Source: DASYTH01 sp035762905 | GTDB taxonomy: Bacteria; Actinomycetota; Actinomycetes; Mycobacteriales; Pseudonocardiaceae | NCBI RefSeq assembly: GCF_035762905.1 | Contig: NZ_DASUCC010000102.1 | Coordinates: forward strand, 1-27,977 | Direction: 5' to 3' | DNA length: 27,977 nt | In this document: positions 15,304-25,800 of the stretch, in pieces | How the letters are laid out: every line of letters starts with the position of its first letter | How positions within the stretch are numbered: position 1 is the stretch's first letter | The notes under the pieces: model-generated | Database searches by the model: none | Seen by the model: the letters and a program-made list of their open reading frames with translations, nothing else | Told to the model about the DNA's origin: nothing | Position numbers and translations under genes: made by a program

Positions 15304-16841
15304 GGAATGCTCCTGAGTAGCCGCTTGAGGATCTTGCCGGCCGGGTTGCGGGGCAGCTCGGCGCGCACCTCCACCTGGCGGGGCACCTTGTAGTTGGCCA
15401 GCCGCTCCCGGCAGAACGCGATCACGTCCTCCGGGCGCAGGGTGCGGCCGGGCGCCGGGATGACGAACGCCTTGCCCACCTCGCCGAGCCGCTCGTCCGG
15501 CACGCCGACCACCGCCGACTCGGCGAGCCCGGGCAGCCGGGCCAGCACCTGTTCCACCTCGGCCGGGTAGACGTTGAACCCGCCGCAGACGTACATGTCC
15601 TTGAGCCGGTCGGTGATCGTGAGGTAACCGCGCTCGTCCAGCCGCCCGACGTCGCCGGTGTGCAGCCAGCCCTCCGGGTCCACCGCCTGCCGGGTGGCCT
15701 CCGGGTCGTCCAGGTAGCCCAGCATCACGTTGGGACCGCGCAACAGGATCTCGCCGGTGCCGGCGCAGGCCCGCACTTCCATGCCGGCGATTGCCCGGCC
15801 CGAGGTGTGCGCGACGGTGTGCGGGTCGTCGTCCGGCCGGCACATCGTGGCCACCACCGCCTCGGTCAGCCCGTAGGCGGTGAGCACCACGTCGAACCCC
15901 AGCTCCGCCCGCATCCGCTCGACCAGCGTGACCGGCACGGTCGCCGCGCCGGTCACCGCGAGCCGCAGCGTCGACAGGTCGTGGTCGGTCCGGTCGGGAC
16001 GGTCGAGCATGGTCTGGTAGATCGTGGGTGGCCCGGGCAGCACGGTGATCCGCTCCCGCTCGATGAGCTCCATGGTGCGGCCGGCGTCGAACACCAGCTG
16101 CGGCACCAGCGTCGCGCCGCGCAGCAGTGCCGCGAGGATGCCCGCCTTGTAGCCGAAGCTGTGGAAGAACGGGTTGATCACCAGGTAGCGGTCGTCCGCG
16201 GTGAGCCCGGCGCATCCGGTCCAGGCCCCGGCCACACCGAGCGACTGCCGGTGCGCGCTCATCGCGCCCTTGCTGCGCCCGGTGGTGCCGGAGGTGAACA
16301 GGATGTCGGCGACCTGGTCCGGGCCGGTCGTCGCGGCCCGCCGGTCGGCCTCGTCGGCCGGAACGGCGGCGGCCTGCTCGGCCAGTTCGGCCCAGTCGCC
16401 CTCGCCCTCGACCGGAACCCGGATGATCAGCTCCAGTTCCTCGGCCGGGCCGGCCTTCCAGAGCTGCTCGAGCCGGTCGACCCCGAGGAACGGGCCGGCG
16501 ACGAACAGCGCCCTGGCCCGGCTGCGCCGCACCACGTCGAGCAGTTCCGGCCCGGTGAACCGGGTGTTGACCGGAACCAGGATCGTTCCGGCGTAGAGCG
16601 CGCCGAGCGCCGCCTCGATCCAGTGATGCGTGTTGGGGGAGCAGAGTGCCACCCGGTCGCCGGGCCGCAACCCGCCGGCGATCAGCGCCCGGGCCACGGT
16701 GCGCGCCCGGTCGAGCAACTCGGCGTAGCTGAGCCGGATTTCGGCGTGCGGGTCGACCACGGCTTCCCGATCGCCGAACGTCCCGGCCGCTCGGACGAGT
16801 GCCGCGGGAATGGTCGCCGCGTCGGGAGTCACCCGGACCAT
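15300..16841 (-). CDS. fadD3: HIP-CoA synthetase FadD3
   Basis: A 513-aa adenylate-forming acyl-CoA synthetase. FadD3 activates HIP, the C/D-ring propionate left after HsaD, to HIP-CoA. The AMP-binding loop LFTSGTTGRSKG, NPFFHSFGYKAGILAALL, the A5 motif TAYGLTEA, the hinge segment ITDRLKDMYVCGGFNVYP and the C-terminal lysine in NPAGKILKRLL are all present. The sequence closely matches my recollection of Mycobacterium FadD3, and its divergence from fadE30 is the same arrangement. The ATG at 16841 is chosen; a TTG at 16853 would lie inside the operator. There is no strong ribosome-binding site, so a short or leaderless mRNA is plausible. Transcription is probably repressed by KstR2 and relieved by HIP-CoA. 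Its end overlaps the MIRU-like ORF by 4 nt. Confidence 0.92.
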   Translation of the reverse strand: MVRVTPDAATIPAALVRAAGTFGDREAVVDPHAEIRLSYAELLDRARTVARALIAGGLRPGDRVALCSPNTHHWIEAALGALYAGTILVPVNTRFTGPELLDVVRRSRARALFVAGPFLGVDRLEQLWKAGPAEELELIIRVPVEGEGDWAELAEQAAAVPADEADRRAATTGPDQVADILFTSGTTGRSKGAMSAHRQSLGVAGAWTGCAGLTADDRYLVINPFFHSFGYKAGILAALLRGATLVPQLVFDAGRTMELIERERITVLPGPPTIYQTMLDRPDRTDHDLSTLRLAVTGAATVPVTLVERMRAELGFDVVLTAYGLTEAVVATMCRPDDDPHTVAHTSGRAIAGMEVRACAGTGEILLRGPNVMLGYLDDPEATRQAVDPEGWLHTGDVGRLDERGYLTITDRLKDMYVCGGFNVYPAEVEQVLARLPGLAESAVVGVPDERLGEVGKAFVIPAPGRTLRPEDVIAFCRERLANYKVPRQVEVRAELPRNPAGKILKRLLRSIP

Positions 16842-16842
16842 G

Positions 16843-16864
16843 CTACCGAGCAAATGCTTGGTAG
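16843..16864. promoter_or_regulatory. KstR2-type operator in the fadD3/fadE30 divergent promoter
   Basis: A 22-bp palindrome has arms CTACCGAGC (16843-16851) and GCTTGGTAG (16856-16864), matching at 8 of 9 positions. The core 16849-16862, AGCAAATGCTTGGT, fits AnCAAGnnCTTGnT at 9 of 10 fixed bases. It fills the 33-bp space between the two start codons, so one bound repressor could block both genes. The same divergent site exists in mycobacteria. Confidence 0.8.
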
Positions 16865-16874
16865 GCTAGCCGTC

Positions 16875-18013
<1,139 letters not shown>

Positions 18014-18017
<4 letters not shown>

Positions 18018-18766
18018 CGCTGCTGGACGGGAAGGTCGTCGTGGTCACCGCCGCCGCGGGCACCGGCATCGGCTCCGCGGCCGCGCGGCGCTGCCTCGAG
18101 GAGGGCGCCGCGGTCGTGGTCAGCGACCGGCACGAACGCCGGCTGGCCGAGACCGCCGCCGCACTGGCCGCCGAGCACCCCGGCCGGGTGCACGCGCTGG
18201 CCTGCGACGTGACCGTGCAGGAGCAGGTGGACGCGCTGATCGAGGGCGCGGCCGGGCACTTCGGGCGGATCGACGTGATGATCAACAACGCCGGTCTCGG
18301 TGGCGAGGCGTCCATCGTGGACATGTCCGACGCCGACTGGACCGCCGTGCTGGACGTGACCCTGAACGGTACGTTCCGGTGCACCCGGGCGGCGCTGCGC
18401 CGGATGGTCGGGCAGGGCGGCGGCGGCGCCGTGGTCAACAATGCCTCCGTGGTCGGCTGGCGGGCGCAGCGCGGCCAGGCGCACTACGCGGCGGCCAAGG
18501 CCGGCGTGATGGCGCTCACCCGGTGCGCGGCGATGGACGTTGCCGCACACGGGATCCGGGTGAACGCGGTCGCGCCGAGCCTGGCCATGCACCCGTTCCT
18601 GGCCAAGGTCGCCAGCCCCGAGCTGCTCGACGAGTTGGCCGGCCGGGAGGCGTTCGGCCGGGCCGCGCAGCCGTGGGAGGTGGCCAACGTGATGGTGTTC
18701 CTGGCCAGCGACCTCGCCGGGTACCTGACCGGCGAGGTGATCTCGGTCAGTAGCCAGCATCCCTGA
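18014..18766 (+). CDS. ipdF: Short-chain dehydrogenase IpdF (5-OH-HIP-CoA step)
   Basis: A 250-aa short-chain dehydrogenase/reductase corresponding to Mycobacterium Rv3559c (IpdF), which handles the 5-oxo/5-hydroxy group of the HIP-CoA series. The cofactor motif reads TAAAGTGIG (12-20), an Ala-for-Gly variant of TGxxxGxG that this family also shows. NNAG is at 91-94 and the catalytic triad is Ser145, Tyr158 and Lys162 (HYAAAKAG). The C-terminus LTGEVISVSSQHP is typical. An ATGA overlap with fadE30 couples translation, and kstR2 follows after 11 nt. The exact direction in vivo follows the published pathway, not the sequence. Confidence 0.88.
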
Positions 18767-18777
18767 GGAGACCAGAC

Positions 18778-19365
18778 ATGACCGAACGCCGCACCGAGCT
18801 GCTGACCCTGGCCGCGCGGATGTTCGCCGAGCGCGGCTACCGGGCCACCACCGTGCGGGACATCGCCGACGCCGCGGGCATCCTGTCCGGCAGCCTCTAT
18901 CACCACTTCGACTCCAAAGAGTCCATTGTGGACGAGATTATGACCACGTTCCAGGAGGAGCTGTTCGGCCGGTACGAGGAGATCGTGGCCGCCGGCAAGG
19001 GACCGCGGGAGACCCTCGAGGCGGTCGTGGTGGCCTCGTTCGAGGCGATCGACGCGCACCCCGCCGAGGTGGCGATCTACCAGAACGAGGCCAAGCACCT
19101 CGCCCAGTTCGACCGGTTCGCCTACCTGGACCAGCGCAACCGGCAGTTTCACAAGCTGTGGGCCGGAATTCTCACCGACGGCGTGCGGGCCGGGGTGTTC
19201 CGGCCCGATCTCGACGTCGATCTGGTGTTCCGGTTCATCCGGGACACGGTGTGGGTCGCGGTGCACTGGTACCGGCCCGGCGGGAACCTGTCCGTGCACG
19301 AGATCGCCAAGCAGTACCTGGGAATCCTGCTCGACGGCATCGCCACCCGGCGGCGGCGCTCATGA
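18778..19365 (+). CDS. kstR2: TetR-family repressor KstR2
   Basis: A 195-aa TetR-family regulator. The helix-turn-helix lies at about residues 22-48 (TTVRDIADAAGILSGSLYHHF). The ligand domain contains VAIYQNEAKHLAQFDRFAYLDQRNRQFHKLW, a strong KstR2-like stretch. In mycobacteria KstR2 represses the C/D-ring genes and is released by HIP-CoA. Here it sits between ipdF and fadA6, the same order as Rv3559c-Rv3557c-Rv3556c without the intervening PPE gene. GAGGAG (18765-18770) sets the ATG at 18778. As part of the operon it represses, it would autoregulate through the 16843-16864 palindrome. Confidence 0.92.
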   Translation: MTERRTELLTLAARMFAERGYRATTVRDIADAAGILSGSLYHHFDSKESIVDEIMTTFQEELFGRYEEIVAAGKGPRETLEAVVVASFEAIDAHPAEVAIYQNEAKHLAQFDRFAYLDQRNRQFHKLWAGILTDGVRAGVFRPDLDVDLVFRFIRDTVWVAVHWYRPGGNLSVHEIAKQYLGILLDGIATRRRRS

Positions 19366-19378
19366 GCGAGGTGATGGC

Positions 19379-20527
19379 ATGAGTGGCCAGGCGTACCTCG
19401 TCGAGGCCGTGCGCACCCCGGTCGGCCGCCGCGGCGGGGCGCTGTCCGGGATGCACCCGGCCGACCTCGGCGCGCACGTGCTCGGCGCGCTGCTCGACCG
19501 GGTGGACGTGGACCCGGTCGAGGTGGACGACGTGATCTTCGGCTGCGTGGACACGATCGGTCCGCAGGCCGGCGACATCGCCAGAACCGCCTGGCTCGCG
19601 GCGGGTTTCGCCGAGGAGGTGCCCGGCGTCACGGTCGACCGGCAGTGCGGGTCCAGCCAGCAGGCACTGCACTTCGCCGCCCAGGCCGTGCTGAGCGGAA
19701 CCGCGGATCTGGTGATCGCCGGCGGGGTGCAGAACATGAGCGCGGTGCCGATCGGCGCGGCGATGACCGCGGGCGGCTTCGGCACGCCGTTCGCCGGCTC
19801 GCGCGGCTGGGCGCACCGGTACGGCACGGAGGAGATCTCCCAGTTCCGGGCGGCCGACCTGATCGCCGGGCGGTGGCGGCTGTCCCGGGCGGACATGGAG
19901 CGGTTCGCGCTGCGCAGCCACCAGCGGGCGCTCGCCGCCGCGGCGCAGGGCCGGTTCGCGCGGGAGATCGTGCCGGTCGGCGAGTTGGCCGCCGACGAGG
20001 GCCCGCGCCCGGACACCAGCCTGGAAGCCATGGCCGCGCTCGCGCCGTTGCGGCCCGGCGGGTCGGTCACCGCCGCGCTGGCCAGCCAGATCTCCGACGG
20101 GGCCAGCGCGGTGCTGGTCGCCTCCGAGCACGCCGTCGCCCGGCACCGGCTGACCCCGCGGGCCCGGGTGCACCACCTGTCCGCCCGCGGCGGCGACCCG
20201 GTGGCCATGCTCACCGCGCCGATCCGGGCCACCCGGTACGCCCTCGACCGGGCCGGAATGTCCATAGCGGACATCGATCTGTTCGAGGTGAACGAGGCGT
20301 TTGCCAGCGTGGTGCTTGCCTGGATCGCCGAGACCGGGGCCGAGGAGGACCGGGTCAACGTCAACGGCGGCGCGATCGCGCTCGGTCACCCCATCGGCGC
20401 CACCGGAACCCGGCTGTGCACCACCCTGCTGCACGAGTTGGAGCGCACCGGGGGCCGGTTCGGCCTGCAGACCATGTGCGAAGGCGGTGGCCAGGCGAAC
20501 GTGACCATCCTGGAGCGACTGAACTAA
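19379..20527 (+). CDS. fadA6: Thiolase FadA6 (C/D-ring catabolism)
   Basis: A 382-aa thiolase. FadA6 performs a thiolytic cleavage in HIP-CoA degradation. The active site is complete: nucleophilic Cys90 (VDRQCGSSQQAL), His337 (GAIALGHPIGATG) and Cys367 (TMCEGGGQAN), with LFEVNEAFASV before them. Length is normal for the family. GAGG lies 7 nt before the ATG at 19379. It is 13 nt behind kstR2 and is the last clear C/D-ring gene of the operon; the WS/DGAT gene follows 45 nt later. Which intermediate it cuts is known only from mycobacterial work. Confidence 0.92.
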   Translation: MSGQAYLVEAVRTPVGRRGGALSGMHPADLGAHVLGALLDRVDVDPVEVDDVIFGCVDTIGPQAGDIARTAWLAAGFAEEVPGVTVDRQCGSSQQALHFAAQAVLSGTADLVIAGGVQNMSAVPIGAAMTAGGFGTPFAGSRGWAHRYGTEEISQFRAADLIAGRWRLSRADMERFALRSHQRALAAAAQGRFAREIVPVGELAADEGPRPDTSLEAMAALAPLRPGGSVTAALASQISDGASAVLVASEHAVARHRLTPRARVHHLSARGGDPVAMLTAPIRATRYALDRAGMSIADIDLFEVNEAFASVVLAWIAETGAEEDRVNVNGGAIALGHPIGATGTRLCTTLLHELERTGGRFGLQTMCEGGGQANVTILERLN

Positions 20528-20572
20528 CTACAGTTGGGTCCGGCCCGTTTTTCGGATGCCAGGAGGTTGACC

Positions 20573-21967
20573 ATGGCGATGATGCCGGTGACGGACTCGC
20601 TGTACCTGCTCGCCGAGTCCCGTGAGCATCCGATGCACGTCGGCGGGCTGCAGCTGTTCGAGCCGCCGGACGGCGCCGGACCGGACTACGTCAGCGAGCT
20701 GCACCGCCGCCTGGTGAAGGCGGACGACGTGCGGCCGCTGTTCCGGCGCCGGCCGATGAACCCGGTGAGCAGCATCGGCCAGTTCGCCTGGAGCAACGAC
20801 AACGACCTCGACCTGGAGTACCACGTCCGGCTCTCCGCGCTGCCCCGGCCGGGCCGGGTGCGGGAGCTGCTCGAGCTGACCTCGCGGCTGCACGGCACGC
20901 TGCTCGACCGGCACCGCCCGCTGTGGGAGTTCACCCTGATCGAGGGCCTGCAGGACGGCCGGTTCGCCACGTACAGCAAGGTGCACCACTCGCTGCTGGA
21001 CGGGGTGTCGGCGCTGCGTCTGCTGCAGAGCTCGCTGTCCGAGGATCCGGACGAACAGGACATGCGTCCGATCTGGTCGTCGCAGCTGCGGGACAACGTG
21101 GCCGGCCGGCGCATCCAGCCCGACGAGGAGGGCGGGGCGCTGGTCGGGTTGCGCAACGCCGCGCTCGCGATCCGGGACATCGCCGGGCTCGCGCCCACCG
21201 CGCTCAAGGTGCTCGACGACGCGTTCCGGGAGCAGTCGGCCGGGCTCGCGTTCAAGGTGCCCAAGTCGATGTTCAACGCGGCGATCACCGGGGCGCGCCG
21301 GTTCGCCGCGCAGGGCTGGCCGCTGGACCGGATCAAGAACGTGCGCAAGGCGGTCAGCGGCGCCACGCTCAACGACGTCATGCTGGCCATGTGCTCCGGC
21401 GCGCTGCGCCGCTACCTGATCGAGCTGGCCGCGCTGCCGGACAAGCCGCTGGTCGCGGCCGTCCCGATGTCGCTGCGCACCGACTCGGCCCGCACCGCCG
21501 CCGAGGGCGGCAACGCGATCGGCATCATCCTGTGCAACCTGGCCACCGACACCGAGGACCCGGTCGCCCGGTTCACCGAGATCCGCGAGTCCATGCGCCG
21601 CGGCAAGCAGGTCTACCACGGCCTGAGCCAGCTCCAGATCACCGCGCTCAGCGCGATCCCGATGGCGCCGCTGGCCATGTCGATGATCCCGGGTGCCCTG
21701 CGGGTCACGCCGCCCGCGTTCAACGTGATGATCTCCAACGTCCCCGGCCCGCACAACCAGCTCTACTTCGACGGCGCCCGGATGACCGGCATCTACCCGC
21801 TGTCCATCCCCTACGAGGGCCAGGCCCTGAACATCACGGTCACCAGCTACGCCGGCAACCTCCAGTTCGGACTCACCGGCTGCCGCCGTAGCGTCCCCCA
21901 CCTGCAACGCCTGCTCACCCACCTGGAGGACTCCCTCGCCGAACTCGAGAAGGCCCTCATCGCCTGA
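20573..21967 (+). CDS. WS/DGAT-type acyltransferase
   Basis: A 464-aa wax ester synthase/diacylglycerol acyltransferase family protein. The catalytic HHSLLDG motif is at 138-144, with PLWEF at 116-120 and the C-terminal NVMISNVPGPHNQLYF block. These enzymes esterify fatty acyl-CoA to alcohols or diacylglycerol for storage lipid; sterol or other acceptors are possible. The ATG at 20573 has AGGAGG at 20561-20566; an upstream in-frame ATG at 20534 is rejected for lack of such a site. It lies 45 nt behind fadA6 with no clear terminator, so it may be read with the KstR2 operon and link steroid-derived acyl-CoA to storage lipid (inference). Confidence 0.9.
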   Translation: MAMMPVTDSLYLLAESREHPMHVGGLQLFEPPDGAGPDYVSELHRRLVKADDVRPLFRRRPMNPVSSIGQFAWSNDNDLDLEYHVRLSALPRPGRVRELLELTSRLHGTLLDRHRPLWEFTLIEGLQDGRFATYSKVHHSLLDGVSALRLLQSSLSEDPDEQDMRPIWSSQLRDNVAGRRIQPDEEGGALVGLRNAALAIRDIAGLAPTALKVLDDAFREQSAGLAFKVPKSMFNAAITGARRFAAQGWPLDRIKNVRKAVSGATLNDVMLAMCSGALRRYLIELAALPDKPLVAAVPMSLRTDSARTAAEGGNAIGIILCNLATDTEDPVARFTEIRESMRRGKQVYHGLSQLQITALSAIPMAPLAMSMIPGALRVTPPAFNVMISNVPGPHNQLYFDGARMTGIYPLSIPYEGQALNITVTSYAGNLQFGLTGCRRSVPHLQRLLTHLEDSLAELEKALIA

Positions 21968-22103
21968 GAGCAGCGATCGCGTTCACCCGGACCGGATGAA
22001 GCGGGGCCGGCGGAGGGCCGGTGATGGTGACCGGGTGCGGACTGATGTCAGCTTGAAACCACCCGGTTGCATCTACCGGACCCGCAAGCGTGGGCCGTTC
22101 CTC
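21968..22103. other. Intergenic region after the WS/DGAT gene
   Basis: These 136 bp are not convincingly coding. CACCCGG (21984-21990) and CCGGGTG (22031-22037) are inverted but 40 nt apart, so weak as a terminator. Nothing else was recognised. Confidence 0.4.
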
Positions 22104-22262
22104 ATGGACGGCTACTTCGGCGCCACCTACAACGTCGACACCGTCGCCGTCATCGACGCCCACATCCGGCGCATCTGTTACCGAAGGCCCCGGCACCCGG
22201 ACGTGGACCTGCTGCTGGACGCCCGCCAGCAGATCGGGCTGAACCGGGCGGTCTGGGACTGA
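22104..22262 (+). CDS. Small protein of unknown function (52 aa)
   Basis: I do not recognise this protein. From the ATG at 22104 nearly every codon ends in G or C (only TGT and CGA break it), as in the real genes around it. The 70 nt upstream in the same frame do not show this bias, which argues for this start rather than one at 21996. It reads MDGYFGATYNVDTVAVID and ends LNRAVWD; it is soluble with no signal or membrane segment. No ribosome-binding site is obvious. It sits between the WS/DGAT gene and the convergent fxsA. Confidence 0.5.
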   Translation: MDGYFGATYNVDTVAVIDAHIRRICYRRPRHPDVDLLLDARQQIGLNRAVWD

Positions 22263-22266
22263 GCGG

Positions 22267-22728
22267 CTAACCGCGCCGTTCGATCTCGCCGCCGTCGAGA
22301 ACGGTCGGGTCGACCACGGTCGAGTCCACCACGGTCGAGTCGACCACGATCGCGCCGCCCTGCCGGGCGGACCGGACCCGCCGCTCGGCCGCGGCGGTCA
22401 GCCGCCGGGTGACCATGGCCCGGACCGGCGGGAGCAGCAGGGCCAGGGCGAGCACGTCGCTGACGAAGCCGGGCACCATGACCAGCACCCCGGCGACGGC
22501 GATCAGCAACCCGTCGAGCATCTCCCGGTGCGGCACCCGGCGCTCGCGCATCGCCCGCTGGTAGGCGGTGATCGTGCGGGCGCCCTCCCGGCGCAGCAGC
22601 CACACCCCGGCCACCGAGGCCAGGATCAGCAGCAGGATCGTCGGCAGCAGCCCGATCGCGTTGCCGACCAGGACCAGCACGGTGATCTCGACGAAGGTGG
22701 CGAGCAGGAGCAGCAACAGGATCGGCAC
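22267..22728 (-). CDS. fxsA: FxsA-family membrane protein
   Basis: An FxsA-type protein with two or three hydrophobic segments and the family's GREGARTITAYQRAMRE-like middle (here RREGARTITAYQ) and GVLVMVPGFVSDVLALALLLPPVR. E. coli FxsA, when overproduced, relieves F-plasmid exclusion of phage T7; the normal role is unknown. The GTG at 22728 gives the usual N-terminus that runs straight into the first helix. An upstream GTG at 22791 would add 21 residues whose codons lack the local G/C bias. The C-terminus carries a short VVDST-type repeat encoded by three 15-bp tandem units. Confidence 0.8.
   Translation of the reverse strand: MPILLLLLLATFVEITVLVLVGNAIGLLPTILLLILASVAGVWLLRREGARTITAYQRAMRERRVPHREMLDGLLIAVAGVLVMVPGFVSDVLALALLLPPVRAMVTRRLTAAAERRVRSARQGGAIVVDSTVVDSTVVDPTVLDGGEIERRG
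22301..22345. repeat. 15-bp tandem repeat in the fxsA 3' end
   Basis: Three consecutive 15-nt units (22301-22315, 22316-22330, 22331-22345) begin ACGGTCG and differ by one or two bases. They encode the repeated pentapeptide VVDST/VVDPT near the FxsA C-terminus. The in-frame length suggests slippage expansion. Confidence 0.75.
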
Positions 22729-22837
22729 GTACCGTTCAACGAACGGCCGGCCCGAATTGCTCCCGGAGCCTTTACAGCGAGCTTTTTTCACGTTTAGCTG
22801 TGCGTAGCGGTCCCCTCACAGTGCAACGGAGCACGCC

Positions 22838-25800
22838 ATGTCCCGTGTCCGCCAGCTGCTACGCATCGTCCCCGCCGTCGCCCTGACCTCCACGCTGGTT
22901 GCCGTGGCCCCCGCGAACGCCGCGCCACCGGCCCAGGTCATGCTCGCACCCAACGACTTCTGCCTGAGCCAGTGCGACGACATCATGCCGCCCGGGCAGA
23001 ACGGCAACGCCACGTTCGCCGAGCTGCTGGCCTTTCAGCTGTTCGGCCTGCGCCCGCCGCATTCCTCGGACACCAGGGCCACCTACGACAACCTGGTCTG
23101 GGGCTACCAGGGCCTGACCGACGAGCGGATCGGCGACTTCTACAACGACGCCTCCTTCGGCGTCCCCGCCGACCAGGTGGAGAGCCGCAGCCAGCCCCGG
23201 TCCGACGTGACCATCACCCGGGACCGGGCCACCGGCGTCCCGCACATCCAGGGCACCACCCGGGCCGGCACGATGTTCGGCGCCGGCTTCGCCGCGGCGG
23301 CGGACCGGTTGTTCCTGATGGACGCCCTGCGGCACGTTGCCCGTGGCGAGCTGACCCCGTTCGCCGGTGGCGCGCAGGGAAACCGTGAGTTCGAGCAGCA
23401 GCAGTGGCAGATCGCGCCGTACACCGAGGCCGACTACCAGGCCATGTTCGACCGGGCGTCCCGGTTCGGCGCGGTCGGGCTGACCCTGCAGGAGGACACC
23501 CGCAACTACGTGGCCGGCATCAACGCCTACATCGCCAGCGTTCCGGTCGCCTACCCCGGCGAGTACGTGGCGATCGGCGGGCGTACCCCGCAGCCGTGGA
23601 ACGTGCGCGACGTGATGGCGATCGCCAGCCTGGTCGGTGGGTTGTTCGGCGGCGGCGGTGGCGGCGAGGTGGAGTCCGCGCTGGCGTTGATCGAGGCAAG
23701 GGCGCGGTACGGGGACAGCCTCGGAACCCAGATGTGGCGGGCGTTCCGGTCGCAGAACGACCCCGAGGCGCCCACCACCGTCCACAACGGACAGTCGTTC
23801 CCGTACCTGCAGACCCCGGACAACCCGGCCGGCCGGGTGCTGCCGGACAGGGGCAGCGTCACCCGGCAGCCGGTGGTGGTCGACCCGAGCGCCGCGGCGA
23901 CCACCCGGGGCGCGCCGGACGGCACCCCGAACTCCAGCACCACGACCACCCCGGCGCCGGCCCGGCCGCTGACCGAGGCGGACCGGGCCAAGGGCCTGAA
24001 GCCGGGCATGCTCGACGGTGGCGTGTTCGGCCCGGGCATCCGCACCGGCAGCATGTCCAACGCGCTGGTGGTCTCCGGGCAGCACACCCAGAGCGGCAAC
24101 CCGGTGGCCGTGTTCGGCCCGCAGACCGGTTACTTCGCCCCGCAGATCCTGCTGCGCCAGGAACTTCAGGGTCCGGGGATCAGCTCGCGCGGCGCGGCGT
24201 TCCCCGGCATCAGCTTCTATGTGCTGCTCGGCCGCGGCGTCGACTACTCGTGGAGCGCCACGTCGGCCAGCCAGGACATCACCGACAGCTACGCGGTGGA
24301 CCTGTGTGAGCCGAACGGCGGCACGCCGACCAGGGACTCGATGCACTACCTCTTCCGCGGTCAGTGCCTGCCGATCGAGGTGCTGTCCAAGCGCAACTCC
24401 TGGACGCCGAACCTGGCCGACAGCACCCCGGCCGGCTCGTACACGCTGGTCGCCCAGCGCACCAAGCTGGGCCTGGTGAGCCACCGCGGCACCGTGTCCG
24501 GCCGGCCGGTGGCGTTCACCCGGCTGCGTTCGACCTACCTGCGCGAGGGCGACTCCGCGCTGGGCTTCCAGCAGCTCAACGATCCGGGCCGGGTCGACTC
24601 CCCGCAGACCTTCGCCGACGCCACCAGTAAGATCGGGTTCGCGTTCAACTGGTTCTACGTGGACTCCGCGCACACCGCGTACTTCAACTCCGGGGACAAC
24701 CCGGTGCGCGCGGCCGGCGCCGACCCGCACCTGCCGACCAGGGGCGAGCAGCGCTACGAGTGGGCGGGCTGGAACCCGGACAGCAACGATGCCAACTACA
24801 TTCCCCTGGCCCAGCATCCGCAGGTGGTCGACCAGGACTACCTGACCAGTTGGAACAACAAGCAGGCACCCGGATACAGCGCGGCGGACGGCAACTACAG
24901 CTTCGGCGCCGTGCACCGCAGCCAGCCGCTGGACTCCCGGATCGCGCCGGTGATCGCCGGCGGCGGCCGGTTCACCCGGGCCGGCCTGGTCAGCGCCATG
25001 GCGGACGCGGCCACCGTCGACCTGCGCGGTGCGCAGGTGCTTCCGTTGCTGCTGCGGGTGTTGAACAGCGCCCCGGTCACGGATCCGGCGCAGCAGCAGG
25101 CGGTCGCGGCGCTCACCGCGTGGCAGCAGGCCGGCGCACACCGGCGCTCGCCCGCGCCCGGGGTGAACCGGTACGACCACGCCGACGCCATCCGGATCAT
25201 GGACGCCTGGTGGCCGCGGCTGGTCGCCGCCCAGTTCCAGCCCGGACTCGGCGCGGACCTGTTCGGCGCGCTGCGGTCCGTGCTCACCCTGCACGACGCG
25301 CCGGGGCACCGCGGCTCGGCGTTCCAGTCCGGCTGGTACGGCTACGTGCACAAGGATCTGCGCCGGGTGCTCGGTGAGCCGGTGGCCGGCGGGTTCCCCA
25401 ACGTGTTCTGCGGCAGTGCGAACGGCACGGGAAACCTGGCCGCGTGCCGGACCGCGCTGCTGGGCGCGCTCGGTGCGGCGATCGCCGCACCGCCGGCCGA
25501 GACCTACCCGGCCGACGCGGACTGCGCCGCGGGCGACCAGTTCTGCCACGACTCGATCATCCACCAGCCGATCGGCGGCATCACGCATGACCGGATGCAC
25601 TGGGTGAACCGGCCGACCTTCCAGCAGGCCGTGCAGTTCCCGGCGCACCGTGGCCAGAACATCGCCAACCTGGCGCTCGGCCGGCCGGTCAGCGCGACCA
25701 GCACCGAGTCCGGGCTGTTCTACTCGCTGCCGGCGCGCAACGCCGTCGACGGCGACCCGGCCACCCGGTGGGGCAGCCGGTTCAGCGACCCGCAGTCGAT

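Noticed and set aside
16842..16853. TTG at 16853 as the fadD3 start
   Set aside because: It would place the first codons inside the operator; the ATG at 16841 fits the family N-terminus.
20528..20560. Terminator between fadA6 and the WS/DGAT gene
   Set aside because: Only a 4-bp stem around a T-run is present, too weak to claim.
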